NCBI RefSeq assembly: GCF_900089455.2
Contig: NZ_LT907988.1
Coordinates: 930,001 to 994,000, forward strand
DNA from: Orrella dioscoreae
GTDB taxonomy: Bacteria > Pseudomonadota > Gammaproteobacteria > Burkholderiales > Burkholderiaceae_B
Direction: 5' to 3'
Length of the DNA: 64,000 nt
Shown here: positions 41,097-49,417 of the stretch, one piece after another
Position numbering within the stretch: the first letter of the stretch is position 1
Layout of the letters: every line of letters begins with the position of its first letter
Notes under the pieces: model-generated
What the model saw: only the letters and a program-made list of their open reading frames with translations
The model's database searches: none
Told to the model about the DNA's origin: nothing
Translations under genes and position numbers: made by a program

Positions 41097-42014
41097 ATGC
41101 CCGTGGACCTCACCTGGATCTGGATTCCCGCCACCATCGCCGCCTGCGCTGCCCAGGCCGGACGCAACGCCGTGCAGCGCAGCCTGACCGAGACGCTGGG
41201 CACGCTGGGCGCGACCCAGGTGCGCTTTCTCTATGGTTTTCCCTTCGCGTTGCTGTTCCTGGCGATCATCCTGGCCAGCACCGGCGAACGGCCGCCGGCC
41301 GTCAATGGCGGATTCCTGGCCTATGCCTTCGCCGGCGCCGTCGCGCAGATCACCGCCACGGGCCTGATGCTGGCCGCCATGCGCGAGCGCGCCTTCGTGG
41401 TCGTGACCGCCTGGACCAAGACCGAGCCGCTGCAGGTCGCGGTATTCGCCTTCGTCGTCCTGGGCGATCCGCTGTCCCTGGGGGCGATCGGCGCCATCAT
41501 GCTGGCGTCCCTGGGGGTCGTGCTGCTGTCGGTGAAGCCCGGCGCGACGGCCAGTGCCTCGGGCGGGGTGAAGCCGGTGTTGCTGGGCCTGGTCTCGGGC
41601 GCGTTCTTCGCCTTGTCCGCCGTCGGCTTCCGCGGCGCCATCCTTGCCGCGGGCGAGGGCAGTTTCCTGGCGCTGGCCAGTTGGACGCTGGCCTGCTCGC
41701 TGGGCATGCAGGCGCTGATGCTGTTCCTGTGGATGCTGCTTTTCGACCGGGGCCTGCTGCGGTCCTGCCTGCGCGCCTGGCGCGCCTCGCTGTGGGGCGG
41801 GCTGCTGGGCGCCACCGCCTCGCAGGGCTGGTTCATCGGATTCTCGCTGACCGCCGCGGCCAATGTGCGCACGCTCGGCCTGCTGGAGATCCTCTTCGCG
41901 CAACTGTTGTCGGGCAAGCTGCTCGGGCAGCGCACCACGGGACGGGACGCCGCGGGCGTGGGTCTGGTCATTGGGGGGGTGGCGCTGCTGATGCTGTGGA
42001 TGCCGCGCGGCTGA
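41097..42014 (+). CDS. EamA-family (DMT) transporter
   Basis: A 305-residue membrane protein with ten hydrophobic segments in two EamA repeats. The first repeat has AGRNAVQRSLTETLGTLGAT and ERAFVVVTAWTKTEPLQVAV, the second GLLEILFAQLLSGKLLGQRTTG. ATG 41097 starts just before helix 1. Divergent pairing with an XRE-cupin regulator suggests export of a metabolite or amino acid under its control; the substrate is not known. Confidence 0.88.
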   Translation: MPVDLTWIWIPATIAACAAQAGRNAVQRSLTETLGTLGATQVRFLYGFPFALLFLAIILASTGERPPAVNGGFLAYAFAGAVAQITATGLMLAAMRERAFVVVTAWTKTEPLQVAVFAFVVLGDPLSLGAIGAIMLASLGVVLLSVKPGATASASGGVKPVLLGLVSGAFFALSAVGFRGAILAAGEGSFLALASWTLACSLGMQALMLFLWMLLFDRGLLRSCLRAWRASLWGGLLGATASQGWFIGFSLTAAANVRTLGLLEILFAQLLSGKLLGQRTTGRDAAGVGLVIGGVALLMLWMPRG

Positions 42015-42033
42015 AGGCCGGGACAGGCGCCGG

Positions 42034-42774
42034 CTAGGCCGCGGGCGGTTCGATCATGCCCAGGAACTGGCGGAGTTCCGGCGTGGCGGGGCGGTTGAAT
42101 ATCTCTCCCGGCGGCCCGGATTCGTGGATGCGGCCCTGGTGCATGAAGACCACTCGGTCGCAGACATCCCGGGCAAAGCGCATCTCGTGCGTCACCATCA
42201 GCAGCGTCATGCCGTCGGCCGCCAGGCTGCGCACCACGCCCAGCACCTCGTTGACCAGTTCCGGGTCCAGGGCCGAGGTGATTTCATCGCACAGCAGGGC
42301 CATCGGCTGCATGGCCAGCGCCCGGGCGATCGCCACCCGCTGCTGCTGGCCGCCGGACAGTTCGCTGGGCCAGGCGTCGAAGCGGTGCGCCAGGCCGACC
42401 CGCTGGAGCATCACGCGCGCCAGCGCCTCGGCCTCGGCCGTGCCGGCCTTCTTGCTGACGATGGGCGAAAGCATGACGTTGCGCCCGACCGTCAGGTGCG
42501 GGAACAGGTTGAATTGCTGGAAGATCATGCCGACCTTCAGGCGCAGCTTGCGCAACTGCAGTTCCGAGCTGCCCAGCTTGGCGTCGGCCACCATGATCGA
42601 GCCATCGTCGATGGTCTCCAGCCCGTTGATGCAGCGCAGCAGCGTGCTCTTGCCCGAGCCGCTCTTGCCGATGATGGCGACGACCTCGCCGGGCTCCACG
42701 CGCAGCGTGACGCCCTTCAGGACTTCGTTCTCGCCGAACCGCTTGCGGACGTCTTCAAGTGCGATGAGGGGCAT
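42034..42774 (-). CDS. Polar amino acid type ABC transporter ATPase (GlnQ/HisP-like)
   Basis: A 246-residue ATPase with Walker A GKSGSGKST, Q-loop MIFQQFNLFPHLTV, signature LSGGQQQRVAIARALAM and Walker B ALLCDEITSALDPE, the cysteine-containing form typical of the amino acid group. Its start overlaps the upstream permease stop by 20 bp. It is the last gene of the four-gene PAAT importer. Confidence 0.93.
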   Translation of the reverse strand: MPLIALEDVRKRFGENEVLKGVTLRVEPGEVVAIIGKSGSGKSTLLRCINGLETIDDGSIMVADAKLGSSELQLRKLRLKVGMIFQQFNLFPHLTVGRNVMLSPIVSKKAGTAEAEALARVMLQRVGLAHRFDAWPSELSGGQQQRVAIARALAMQPMALLCDEITSALDPELVNEVLGVVRSLAADGMTLLMVTHEMRFARDVCDRVVFMHQGRIHESGPPGEIFNRPATPELRQFLGMIEPPAA

Positions 42775-43411
42775 GCAGTTTCCTTTCCAGCCGCAAGGCC
42801 AGTCGCGAGAGGGGCCAGCACAGCACGAAATAGAACAGGGCGGTGTAGGCGTAGACGGTGAAAGGCTGGAAGGTGGCGTTGGTGATCATCGTGCCCGCCT
42901 TGGACAGCTCGGTGAAGCCGATGATGGAAGTCAGCGCGGTGCCTTTGACGATCTGCACGGCGAATCCCACGGTGGGCGCAACGGCGATGCGCATTGCCTG
43001 GGGCAGGACCACGTGGCGCAATTGCTGCGTGTATCCCATCGCGAGACTGGCCGACGCCTCCCACTGGCCCTTCGGAATGGCCTCAACGCAGCCGCGCCAG
43101 ATCTCGGCCAGGAAGGCAGCCGACCACAGCACCAGTGCCGTGCCGGCCGCGACCCAGGCAGGCACCTCCAGCCCGACCAGCGCCATGCCGAAGAAGGCCA
43201 GGAACAGCTGCATCAGCAGCGGCGTGCCCTGGAACAGTTCGATGTACAGCATGGCCGCCCGGCGCAGGACCGTCACGCGCGAGGTGCGCAGCCACAGCAC
43301 CGCTGCGCCCAGCGCCGCGCCGCCCGCGAAGGCCGCCAGCGACAGCACGACCGTCCAGCGCGCGGCCAGCAGCAGGTTGCGCACGATGTCCCATTGCGAG
43401 AACTCGATCAT
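42755..43411 (-). CDS. Polar amino acid type ABC transporter permease (HisM-like)
   Basis: A 218-residue permease with five hydrophobic segments. The HisM/GlnP features are YIELFQGTPLLMQLFLAFFG and the coupling loop ASLAMGYTQQLRHVVLPQAMR. ATG 43411 overlaps the stop of the first permease by 4 bp. Confidence 0.92.
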   Translation of the reverse strand: MIEFSQWDIVRNLLLAARWTVVLSLAAFAGGAALGAAVLWLRTSRVTVLRRAAMLYIELFQGTPLLMQLFLAFFGMALVGLEVPAWVAAGTALVLWSAAFLAEIWRGCVEAIPKGQWEASASLAMGYTQQLRHVVLPQAMRIAVAPTVGFAVQIVKGTALTSIIGFTELSKAGTMITNATFQPFTVYAYTALFYFVLCWPLSRLALRLERKLHAPHRT

Positions 43412-44076
43412 CGCGTGCCTCCGCCGAACAGGCGTTGGCCCAGCACCCGCAGGCATTGCCGCAGCAGCAGCGCCAGCGCCAGGTAGATCGCCGTGGCCAC
43501 GAAATACGACTCGAAGGCACGGAAGTTGCGTGACTGGATGAAGTTGGCGGCGAAGCTCAGTTCCTCGACCGCGATCTGCGAGCACACGGCCGAGCCCAGC
43601 ATCACGATGATGACCTGCGAGGACAGCGCTGGCCAGATGCGCGCCATCGCAGGGCGCAGCACCACGTGGCGGAAGACCTGGAGGGGCGACATGGCAAGGC
43701 TGGCGCCGGCTTCGTACTGGCCGCGCGGGGTGGCCTGGATACCCGCGCGGATGATCTCCGCGCTGTAGGCGCCCAGGTTCGCCACCATGGCGATGCAGGC
43801 TGCCTGCACCTCGCCCAGCTGGATCCCCGCGGCGGGCAGGCCGAAGAAGATGAAGAAGAGCTGGATCAGGAAGGGGGTGTTGCGGATCAGTTCGACATAG
43901 GCCACCACGGGCGCGCGCAGCCCTGCCGGGGCGTAGCAGCGTACCCACGCGCAGGCCAGGCCCAGCGCGATCCCGCCCACGGCGCCCACCCCGATGAGCC
44001 AGGCCGTCAGGGCGATGCCCCTGACGAGCACGGGCCAGTAGTCCAGGATGGCATCGAAGGCGAAGACGTAGTTCAC
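43408..44076 (-). CDS. Polar amino acid type ABC transporter permease (HisQ-like)
   Basis: A 222-residue permease with YVELIRNTPFLIQLFFIFFG and the loop ASLAMSPLQVFRHVVLRPAM. GTG 44076 gives MNYVFAFDAILDYWPVLVRG, the usual HisQ-type start; an ATG 45 bp upstream lies within the binding-protein gene. It follows the binding-protein stop by 19 bp. Confidence 0.9.
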   Translation of the reverse strand: MNYVFAFDAILDYWPVLVRGIALTAWLIGVGAVGGIALGLACAWVRCYAPAGLRAPVVAYVELIRNTPFLIQLFFIFFGLPAAGIQLGEVQAACIAMVANLGAYSAEIIRAGIQATPRGQYEAGASLAMSPLQVFRHVVLRPAMARIWPALSSQVIIVMLGSAVCSQIAVEELSFAANFIQSRNFRAFESYFVATAIYLALALLLRQCLRVLGQRLFGGGTR

Positions 44077-44095
44077 GATGCGCGTGCCGTCTGGA

Positions 44096-44878
44096 TCACA
44101 GCTCGGCCGGCAGGTCCGCACCCAGCCATTTCACGGCGATGGCGTTGAGCGATCCGTCCTGCTTGGCGGCGGCCAGGATCTCGTTGACCTTGGCCTGCAG
44201 CGCCGCTTCGCCCTTGTTCAGGCCGATGTAGCAGGGCGAGTTCTTGATCAGGAACTTGGTCTCGGGCTTCTTGGGCGGGTTCTTCGCCAGGATGGCCGCG
44301 GCCACCACGTTGCCGGTGGCCACCAGTTGGACCTGGCCGGACAGGAAGGCGGTGATGGTGCCGTTGTTGTCCTCGTAGCGGCGGATCGTGGCGGCCTCCG
44401 GCGCGATCTTCGACAGTTCGATGTCCTCGACCGAGCCGCGCGTGACGCCGACCGTCTTGCCCGCCAGGTCCGTGGCGGTCTTCGCCGTCACGTCGGCGGG
44501 GCCGAAGACGCCGTTGAAGAAGGGCGCGTAGGCGTCGGAGAAGTCGATGGCCTTCTCGCGCTCGGGGTTCTTGCCCAGGCTGGAGATCACCAGGTCCACC
44601 TTGCGGGTCTGCAGGAAAGGCACCCGGTTGGCGCTCGTGACGGGCACCAGCGCCAGCTTCACGCCCAGGCCCTTGGCGATCAGCGCCGCGGTGTCGATGT
44701 CATAGCCTTGCGGCTTCAGGTCGGTGGTGACCGAGCCGAAAGGCGGGAAGTCCTGGGGCACGGCAACCTTGAGCGTGCCTGCTTTCACGATGTCCTGCAG
44801 GGCGTCCGCGCGGGCGGCGGGTGTGCCCAGCGCCATCAGGGCGGACAGGGCGGTCAACAGCAGGGTTCTGCGTAGCAT
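44096..44878 (-). CDS. Polar amino acid type ABC transporter binding protein
   Basis: A 260-residue periplasmic protein with a signal peptide ending near residue 25 (ARADA). The mature protein opens LQDIVKAGTLKVAVPQDFPPFGS, then GYDIDTAALIAKGLGVKLALVPV, the typical SBP_bac_3 start, and later VTRGSVEDIELSK. It leads the importer operon. The nearby M20 hydrolases suggest an N-acyl or N-carbamoyl amino acid, ureide or related compound as ligand. Confidence 0.91.
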   Translation of the reverse strand: MLRRTLLLTALSALMALGTPAARADALQDIVKAGTLKVAVPQDFPPFGSVTTDLKPQGYDIDTAALIAKGLGVKLALVPVTSANRVPFLQTRKVDLVISSLGKNPEREKAIDFSDAYAPFFNGVFGPADVTAKTATDLAGKTVGVTRGSVEDIELSKIAPEAATIRRYEDNNGTITAFLSGQVQLVATGNVVAAAILAKNPPKKPETKFLIKNSPCYIGLNKGEAALQAKVNEILAAAKQDGSLNAIAVKWLGADLPAEL

Positions 44879-44914
44879 TGCGGGTCTCCTGAAGAGAACA
44901 GATCAAATGCACAC

Positions 44915-44934
44915 CAATTCGGTATACAAAATTG
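44915..44934. promoter_or_regulatory. GTATAC-type operator before the amino acid importer
   Basis: CAATTCGGTATACAAAATTG is an imperfect 20-bp palindrome (16 of 20 positions symmetric) 37 bp before the importer's first ATG. It resembles the sites at 45808 and 48491 and probably binds the GntR protein encoded next door. Confidence 0.65.
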
Positions 44935-45077
44935 ATCAAGCAAGCCGCGTGCCAGCCGAGCGTGTGCGAGTGTGTGAAGGGGGAAGGGCGGGAATCGCGG
45001 GTGGGGGCCAGCCTTGCGCCGGCAACTTTGCACCAGCGCGGCGCGCGCGCCGCACCATGCTGGCGCGCCGGATGGTC

Positions 45078-45773
45078 TCAGGTCAGCAGCGCCATCACCA
45101 GGTCGCCGTCGCGGGCCTTGCCGTCCTGCGAGAAGTCCAGCGCCTGTTCGACATGGTGCAGGTGGTCGACCATCAGGCTGACGGCCCGCTCCGTGTCGCC
45201 CGCCTTGGCAGCCTTCAGGAAGGCATGGTGCTCGTCGGAGGAGCAGGCGGCATCCAGCCTGGATTGGTAGAGCGCCGTGATCACGGCGCTGCGCGCGGAC
45301 AGGTCCCGCAGCAGCTCGGTCAGCACCGTGTTGCCAGCCACCTCGGCAAGCAGGATGTGGAAGTCGGCAAGCAGGCCGTTGCGCAGCCGCGCGTCGGTGC
45401 CGTCGATGGCGCGGCGTTCTTCACGCAGGTGCTGTTCCAGGCGGCGGTAGTCGGCAGGCTTGGCGCGTGCCACGAATTCACGTGCCAGGGCCGCTTCCAG
45501 GATGCGCCTGACGGTGAAGACTTCGCGCGCCTCGACGCTGCTGGGCTTGCTCACGAACGCGCCCTTCTCGGGCACGGTACGGATCAGCTTGTCCTTGGAC
45601 AGCATGAGCAGCGCGGCGCGCACCTTGGTGCGGCTGACGCCGTAGGCGCGGGCCAGCGCCTCCTCGCGCAGGCGGGTTCCGGGAGGCAGGCGGTGCCCGA
45701 CGATCGCCGAGGCGATGTCGGCGGCGATCTGCTCTGCGCTGAGGTCGGCGTTCGTGGCGGATTGGGTACTCAT
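45078..45773 (-). CDS. GntR-family (FCD) regulator of the ureide/amino acid cassette
   Basis: A 231-residue protein with the GntR winged helix (LREEALARAYGVSRTKVRAALLMLSKDKLIRTV region, residues 36-68) and an FCD domain (FTVRRILEAALAREF, FHILLAEVAGN, DHLHHVEQAL). It lies between the importer and the M20 gene, transcribed like the importer. A palindrome overlaps its promoter region, so autoregulation is likely. Confidence 0.9.
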   Translation of the reverse strand: MSTQSATNADLSAEQIAADIASAIVGHRLPPGTRLREEALARAYGVSRTKVRAALLMLSKDKLIRTVPEKGAFVSKPSSVEAREVFTVRRILEAALAREFVARAKPADYRRLEQHLREERRAIDGTDARLRNGLLADFHILLAEVAGNTVLTELLRDLSARSAVITALYQSRLDAACSSDEHHAFLKAAKAGDTERAVSLMVDHLHHVEQALDFSQDGKARDGDLVMALLT

Positions 45774-45807
45774 GATGCGCGTAGTCTACCCAATAATCCT
45801 GAACCAC

Positions 45808-45821
45808 TATTGCATACAATA
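45808..45821. promoter_or_regulatory. GntR-type operator between gntR and the first M20 gene
   Basis: TATTGCATACAATA is a near-perfect dyad (ATTG-N4-CAAT) in an AT-rich divergent spacer, 35 bp from the gntR start and about 90 bp from the M20 start. It shares the core of the other GTATAC-type sites with one changed base (GCATAC). Confidence 0.6.
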
Positions 45822-45909
45822 ATTACATCCTATAAATTGACGGCCAACCCTGTCCCAGGGCTGTACGCGCCGCGGATCGTCCGGGGCGCCGGCGTCCTTT
45901 TTCCTGCTC

Positions 45910-47169
45910 ATGTCCATCGATACCGCGGCGCTCATCCAGGCCTTCCTGGCCAGCCAGAACGAGGCGCAGGCCGGCTTCCTCGCCGAACTGGTCCGTGTTC
46001 CTTCAGACAATCCGGGCGGTGACTGCGCCCCGCACGCGCAACGCGCGCAGGCTCTGCTGGCCGCGCTGGGGTTGACGGTGGAAGCCTATCCGGTGCCTGA
46101 CGCCCAGCTCCGGGCCGTGGGCATGATCTCCGCCACCAATCTCATCGTGCGCATCCCCCTCGGGCCCGGCGGGCCTACCGTCGCCTTGAATGCCCACGGC
46201 GACGTCGTGCCGCCGGGGCAGGGCTGGCGGCATGATCCCTATGGCGCGCAGGTCGAGGACGATCCGGAGCACGGTCCGGTCATGTACGGCAGGGGCGTGG
46301 CCGTCTCCAAGTCGGATTTCGCCACCTACACCTGGGCTGCGCTGGCGCTCCTGCACGCGCAGGAAAAGGGCGCCGACCTGCGGGGGGCCATCGAGCTGCA
46401 CTTCACCTACGATGAGGAAACCGGCGGAGAGATCGGCCCGGCCCTGCTGTTGGCGCAGGGCTTGAGCAAACCCGACTACGCCTTGTCGGCGGGGTTCTCC
46501 TACGGCATCACGTCGGCGCACAACGGCTGCCTGCACCTCGCTGTCACGGTCCATGGCAAGCAGGCCCACGCGGCCATGCCTCACACCGGCGTGGATGCCC
46601 TGGAAGCCGCCACGCACATCCTGCGCGCGCTCTACGACTTCCGGGCGACGCTGGCGCAGCGCCGCTCGGCAACGCCCGGCATCGACACGCCGGGTCTCAC
46701 GGTCGGGCTCATTCACGGAGGCATCAATACCAACGTGGTGCCGGACCAGGTCACCTTCCGGCTCGACCGCCGCCTGATTCCCGAAGAGGCCGGTCTTGAC
46801 GCCGAGGCCGAGCTGCGAGGCATCATCGACGCGGCGGCGGCCCAGCGTCCAGGCATCTCGGTGTCGGTGCAAACCGTGCTCCAGGCCCGGCCCTTGGCGG
46901 AACTACCCGGCGCCCGGCCCCTGATCGAGGCCTTGCGCACGCATGCGGCCCAGGTCTTCGCGAGGGATATTCCCGTGCACGGCGTGCCGCTCTATACCGA
47001 CGCGCGCCATTACGCGCAGGCTGGCATTCCCACCGTGCTGTACGGCGCGGGACCCGCCACCCTCATGGAGGCGCGCGGGCACAATTCCGATGAGAATTTG
47101 CGGCTCGACGACCTGCGCAAGGCCACGAAGGTGGTGGCGCTGGCATTGGCCGACCTGCTCGCGCCCTAG
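45910..47169 (+). CDS. M20-family amidohydrolase, ArgE/DapE-like, unusual metal site
   Basis: A 419-residue M20 peptidase-family hydrolase. The first metal ligand is in NAHGDVVPPG (His96, Asp98) and the catalytic glutamate in YDEETGGE (Glu169/Glu170); HAAMPHTGVDAL marks the dimerisation (lid) domain. The region that normally reads GRGxxDMKG is GRGVAVSKSD, so the usual bridging aspartate is Val132 and Asp136 may replace it. It probably removes an acyl or carbamoyl group from an amino acid taken up by the neighbouring importer (inference). Confidence 0.85.
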   Translation: MSIDTAALIQAFLASQNEAQAGFLAELVRVPSDNPGGDCAPHAQRAQALLAALGLTVEAYPVPDAQLRAVGMISATNLIVRIPLGPGGPTVALNAHGDVVPPGQGWRHDPYGAQVEDDPEHGPVMYGRGVAVSKSDFATYTWAALALLHAQEKGADLRGAIELHFTYDEETGGEIGPALLLAQGLSKPDYALSAGFSYGITSAHNGCLHLAVTVHGKQAHAAMPHTGVDALEAATHILRALYDFRATLAQRRSATPGIDTPGLTVGLIHGGINTNVVPDQVTFRLDRRLIPEEAGLDAEAELRGIIDAAAAQRPGISVSVQTVLQARPLAELPGARPLIEALRTHAAQVFARDIPVHGVPLYTDARHYAQAGIPTVLYGAGPATLMEARGHNSDENLRLDDLRKATKVVALALADLLAP

Positions 47170-47188
47170 TCAGCGGGCGCCTGTCCCC

Positions 47189-48436
47189 TCAGGCGGAGTA
47201 CGCCAGCAGGAATGCCCAGGCGGCCGCATAGGCCGCCGCAACGTCTGCTTCCGTGACGATCTCGCTGGGATGGTGGCTGATGCCGCCCGCGCCACAACGC
47301 ACGAACAGCATGCTGACCGGGGCGACCCGCGCCAGCATCATGGCATCGTGGCCCGCGCCCGAGACCAGTTCGTGCACCGCGCCGCCCTGCGCGCCGATGG
47401 CGTGCCGCCACGCTTCGCGGCCTGCAGGGTCGCAGGCCACGGCGCTGGCGCGCAACAGCGTCTCCGATTCCAGGCTGACCCTGCGCCGTGCGCAGATCTC
47501 CGCGATGCGTGCGTCGATGTCGGCGAGCGCGGCGTCGCGTGTCGCGTCGTCGGCCGCGCGCACGTCCAGGCTGAGCAGGCAGGCGCCGGGAATCACATTG
47601 ACGGAGCCGTTGGGAACCTCCAGCTGGCCGACCGTGCCCACCAGCCCGTTGCGGCCGTCGCAGCGTGATTCGACGGCCAGGACGATTTCGGCCGCCGCAC
47701 AGGCGGCGTCCTGGCGCAGGCGCATGGGCGTCGTCCCCGCGTGCCCGGCCAGGCCGGTCAGGCGCAGCCGCCGGCGCACGCTGCCCGCGATGGCGCTGAC
47801 CACGCCCAGCGGTGCATCCAGGTCCAGCAGCACGGGTCCCTGTTCGATGTGGATCTCGAAGTAGTGCGCAATCCCGCTAGCCCCACCTGCGGCCCGTGCA
47901 ATTTCCGCGGGGTCGTGGCCGGCGTCGCGCAAGGTCTGCGACAGGGGAGTGCCAGCCCGGTCGAGGGTCGTCAGCAAGCGATCGTCGAAATGTCCCGCAT
48001 AGGCCGAGGAGCCCAGAAAGGTGCTGCCAAAGCGCACACCTTCCTCTTCCGCGAAAGCGACGACCTCCAGGTCGCGGGACAGGCGTATGCCCCGCGTGTG
48101 CAAGGCCTCCACCAGCCCGATGCCCATCAGGATGCCGAGCCGGCCATCGTATCGTCCGCCGTTGCGCACCGTGTCATAGTGGCTGCCGGTGACGAGGCGG
48201 CCCGCGACACCCGCGCCGGTGCCGTGATAGCGGCCCAGCACGTTGCCGACGGCGTCGACATGGACGCTGTCGCAACCGGCGGTGCGCAGCCACTGCGCCA
48301 GTTGGCTGGCCACGGCCTGGTGGGCCTCGGTCATGTACGTGCACGTCAGTTGGCCGGGCGTCTCCGTGTGGCCGGCCAGAATGTCCGCGCGGTCAAGCAA
48401 GGCGCGGGCCGCTGCGCGAAAAGTGTCGGAAGTCAT
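47189..48436 (-). CDS. M20-family allantoate amidohydrolase / N-carbamoyl-L-amino acid hydrolase
   Basis: A 415-residue enzyme of the hydantoinase/carbamoylase branch of M20. Typical motifs are GSHYDTVRNGGRYDG, FAEEEGVRFGSTFLGS, FEIHIEQGPVL and SGAGHDAMMLA. These enzymes use two metal ions to cleave allantoate, ureidoglycolate-type compounds or N-carbamoyl amino acids, releasing ammonia and CO2. It converges with the ArgE/DapE-like gene and has its own upstream GTATAC site. The specificity cannot be decided from the sequence alone. Confidence 0.87.
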   Translation of the reverse strand: MTSDTFRAAARALLDRADILAGHTETPGQLTCTYMTEAHQAVASQLAQWLRTAGCDSVHVDAVGNVLGRYHGTGAGVAGRLVTGSHYDTVRNGGRYDGRLGILMGIGLVEALHTRGIRLSRDLEVVAFAEEEGVRFGSTFLGSSAYAGHFDDRLLTTLDRAGTPLSQTLRDAGHDPAEIARAAGGASGIAHYFEIHIEQGPVLLDLDAPLGVVSAIAGSVRRRLRLTGLAGHAGTTPMRLRQDAACAAAEIVLAVESRCDGRNGLVGTVGQLEVPNGSVNVIPGACLLSLDVRAADDATRDAALADIDARIAEICARRRVSLESETLLRASAVACDPAGREAWRHAIGAQGGAVHELVSGAGHDAMMLARVAPVSMLFVRCGAGGISHHPSEIVTEADVAAAYAAAWAFLLAYSA

Positions 48437-48490
48437 GGTCGGGACGGCATGGGCTCGGGGAAAATGCCATTAAATAATAATGCACAATTT

Positions 48491-48500
48491 TTGTATACGA
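48491..48500. promoter_or_regulatory. GTATAC-type operator before the second M20 gene
   Basis: TTGTATACGA differs from the uca/atzF palindrome TTGTATACAA at one position and lies 55 bp before the hydrolase ATG in an AT-rich stretch. It is preceded by CAATTT, which resembles the site before the importer read on the other strand. Confidence 0.6.
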
Positions 48501-48588
48501 TCCTGTGCGGCCTGAGGCGCGTCAGGCCTCGCGGCATCGAAGGGCGAACGCACGCGCGCGCTGCATTTTCCCTGGCTGCAAAAACAAA

Positions 48589-48610
48589 CTGGCGCCCCTC
48601 GGGGCGCCAG
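48589..48610 (-). terminator. Intrinsic terminator of the tol-pal operon
   Basis: CTGGCGCCCC (48589-48598) and GGGGCGCCAG (48601-48610) form a 10-bp stem. On the minus strand it is followed by TTTGTTTTTG. It lies 27 bp after the cpoB stop. Confidence 0.88.
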
Positions 48611-48636
48611 CGTGGCCATGCCTGGAACCGCGTGGA

Positions 48637-49323
48637 TCAGAGCAGTTGCAGGCGCTTGCCGGCGGTATCGGCCGCGGGCGTCTGCGGATAGTCGCGCACG
48701 ATCCGTTGCAGCGTCGCCTTGGCGGCGGCGCGGTCGTTCAGTTCGATCTGGCCGCCGGCAACGACCAGCAGCGCATCCGGCGCACGGTCGTTGTCCGGGT
48801 GGGTCTGGACCATGTTCTGCAGTTGCGAGATGGCGCCCTTGAAATCCTTCAGCGCATAGTGGCTGCTGCCCAGGTAGAACTCGGCGGTAGGCGTCAGTTC
48901 GCTTTGCGGGTACAGCGCGACGAAGGCCGACAGGGCTTCCGCGGCTTCCTTGTATTGGCCCTTGCGGAAGAGGTCGATGGCGCCTTCATAGGTGCCTTGC
49001 TCTTGCGGGTCGGCCACGGCCTGCTGGCCGCCCCGGCCCTGTTGCTGGCCTTGCGCCGTGGGCACCGGACGGGAAGCCAGCTCGACCTGGTCGCGCAGGC
49101 GCATCACTTCCAGTTGCAGCGCGTCGATCTGGCCGGCCAACTGCAAGGTGGCGCGCTGGTTCTGCTCGGTGATCTGCTTGATCTGCTGGCGCAGTTCGAG
49201 GATGGCGCGGCGCGCTTCATCGTCGGAGAACGCGTGGGCCGGGGCGCTGACGAGCGCGGCGGCGGCCAGGCTGGTGGCCAGCAGGGTACGGGAGATGAAC
49301 GGGGTCAGGGCAGATGCGCGCAT
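48637..49323 (-). CDS. cpoB: Tol-Pal system protein CpoB (YbgF)
   Basis: A 228-residue periplasmic protein: signal peptide (ends SAPAHA, near residue 31), a coiled coil (DDEARRAILELRQQIKQI ... ), a Gln/Gly-rich linker, then tetratricopeptide repeats (YEGAIDLFRKGQYKEAAEAL, TPTAEFYLGSSHYALKDFKGAI, APDALLVVAGGQIEL). CpoB links cell-wall synthesis by PBP1B with outer-membrane constriction through TolA. ATG 49323 follows GGAAAG. It is downstream of pal, separated by a hairpin. Confidence 0.95.
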   Translation of the reverse strand: MRASALTPFISRTLLATSLAAAALVSAPAHAFSDDEARRAILELRQQIKQITEQNQRATLQLAGQIDALQLEVMRLRDQVELASRPVPTAQGQQQGRGGQQAVADPQEQGTYEGAIDLFRKGQYKEAAEALSAFVALYPQSELTPTAEFYLGSSHYALKDFKGAISQLQNMVQTHPDNDRAPDALLVVAGGQIELNDRAAAKATLQRIVRDYPQTPAADTAGKRLQLL

Positions 49324-49352
49324 GGGTCTTTCCAGCAATCAAAAACACAAAC

Positions 49353-49398
49353 GCCCGGTAAGCGCTTGCCGCAACACACGGCGCGGCGCCTACCGGGC
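49353..49398 (-). terminator. Hairpin with T-run between pal and cpoB
   Basis: GCCCGGTA (49353-49360) and TACCGGGC (49391-49398) pair across a 30-base GC-rich loop that can itself fold. On the minus strand GTTTGTGTTTTT follows. It may reduce transcription from pal into cpoB. Confidence 0.6.
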
Positions 49399-49417
49399 AT
49401 CCTGTCACTCAACGGGA

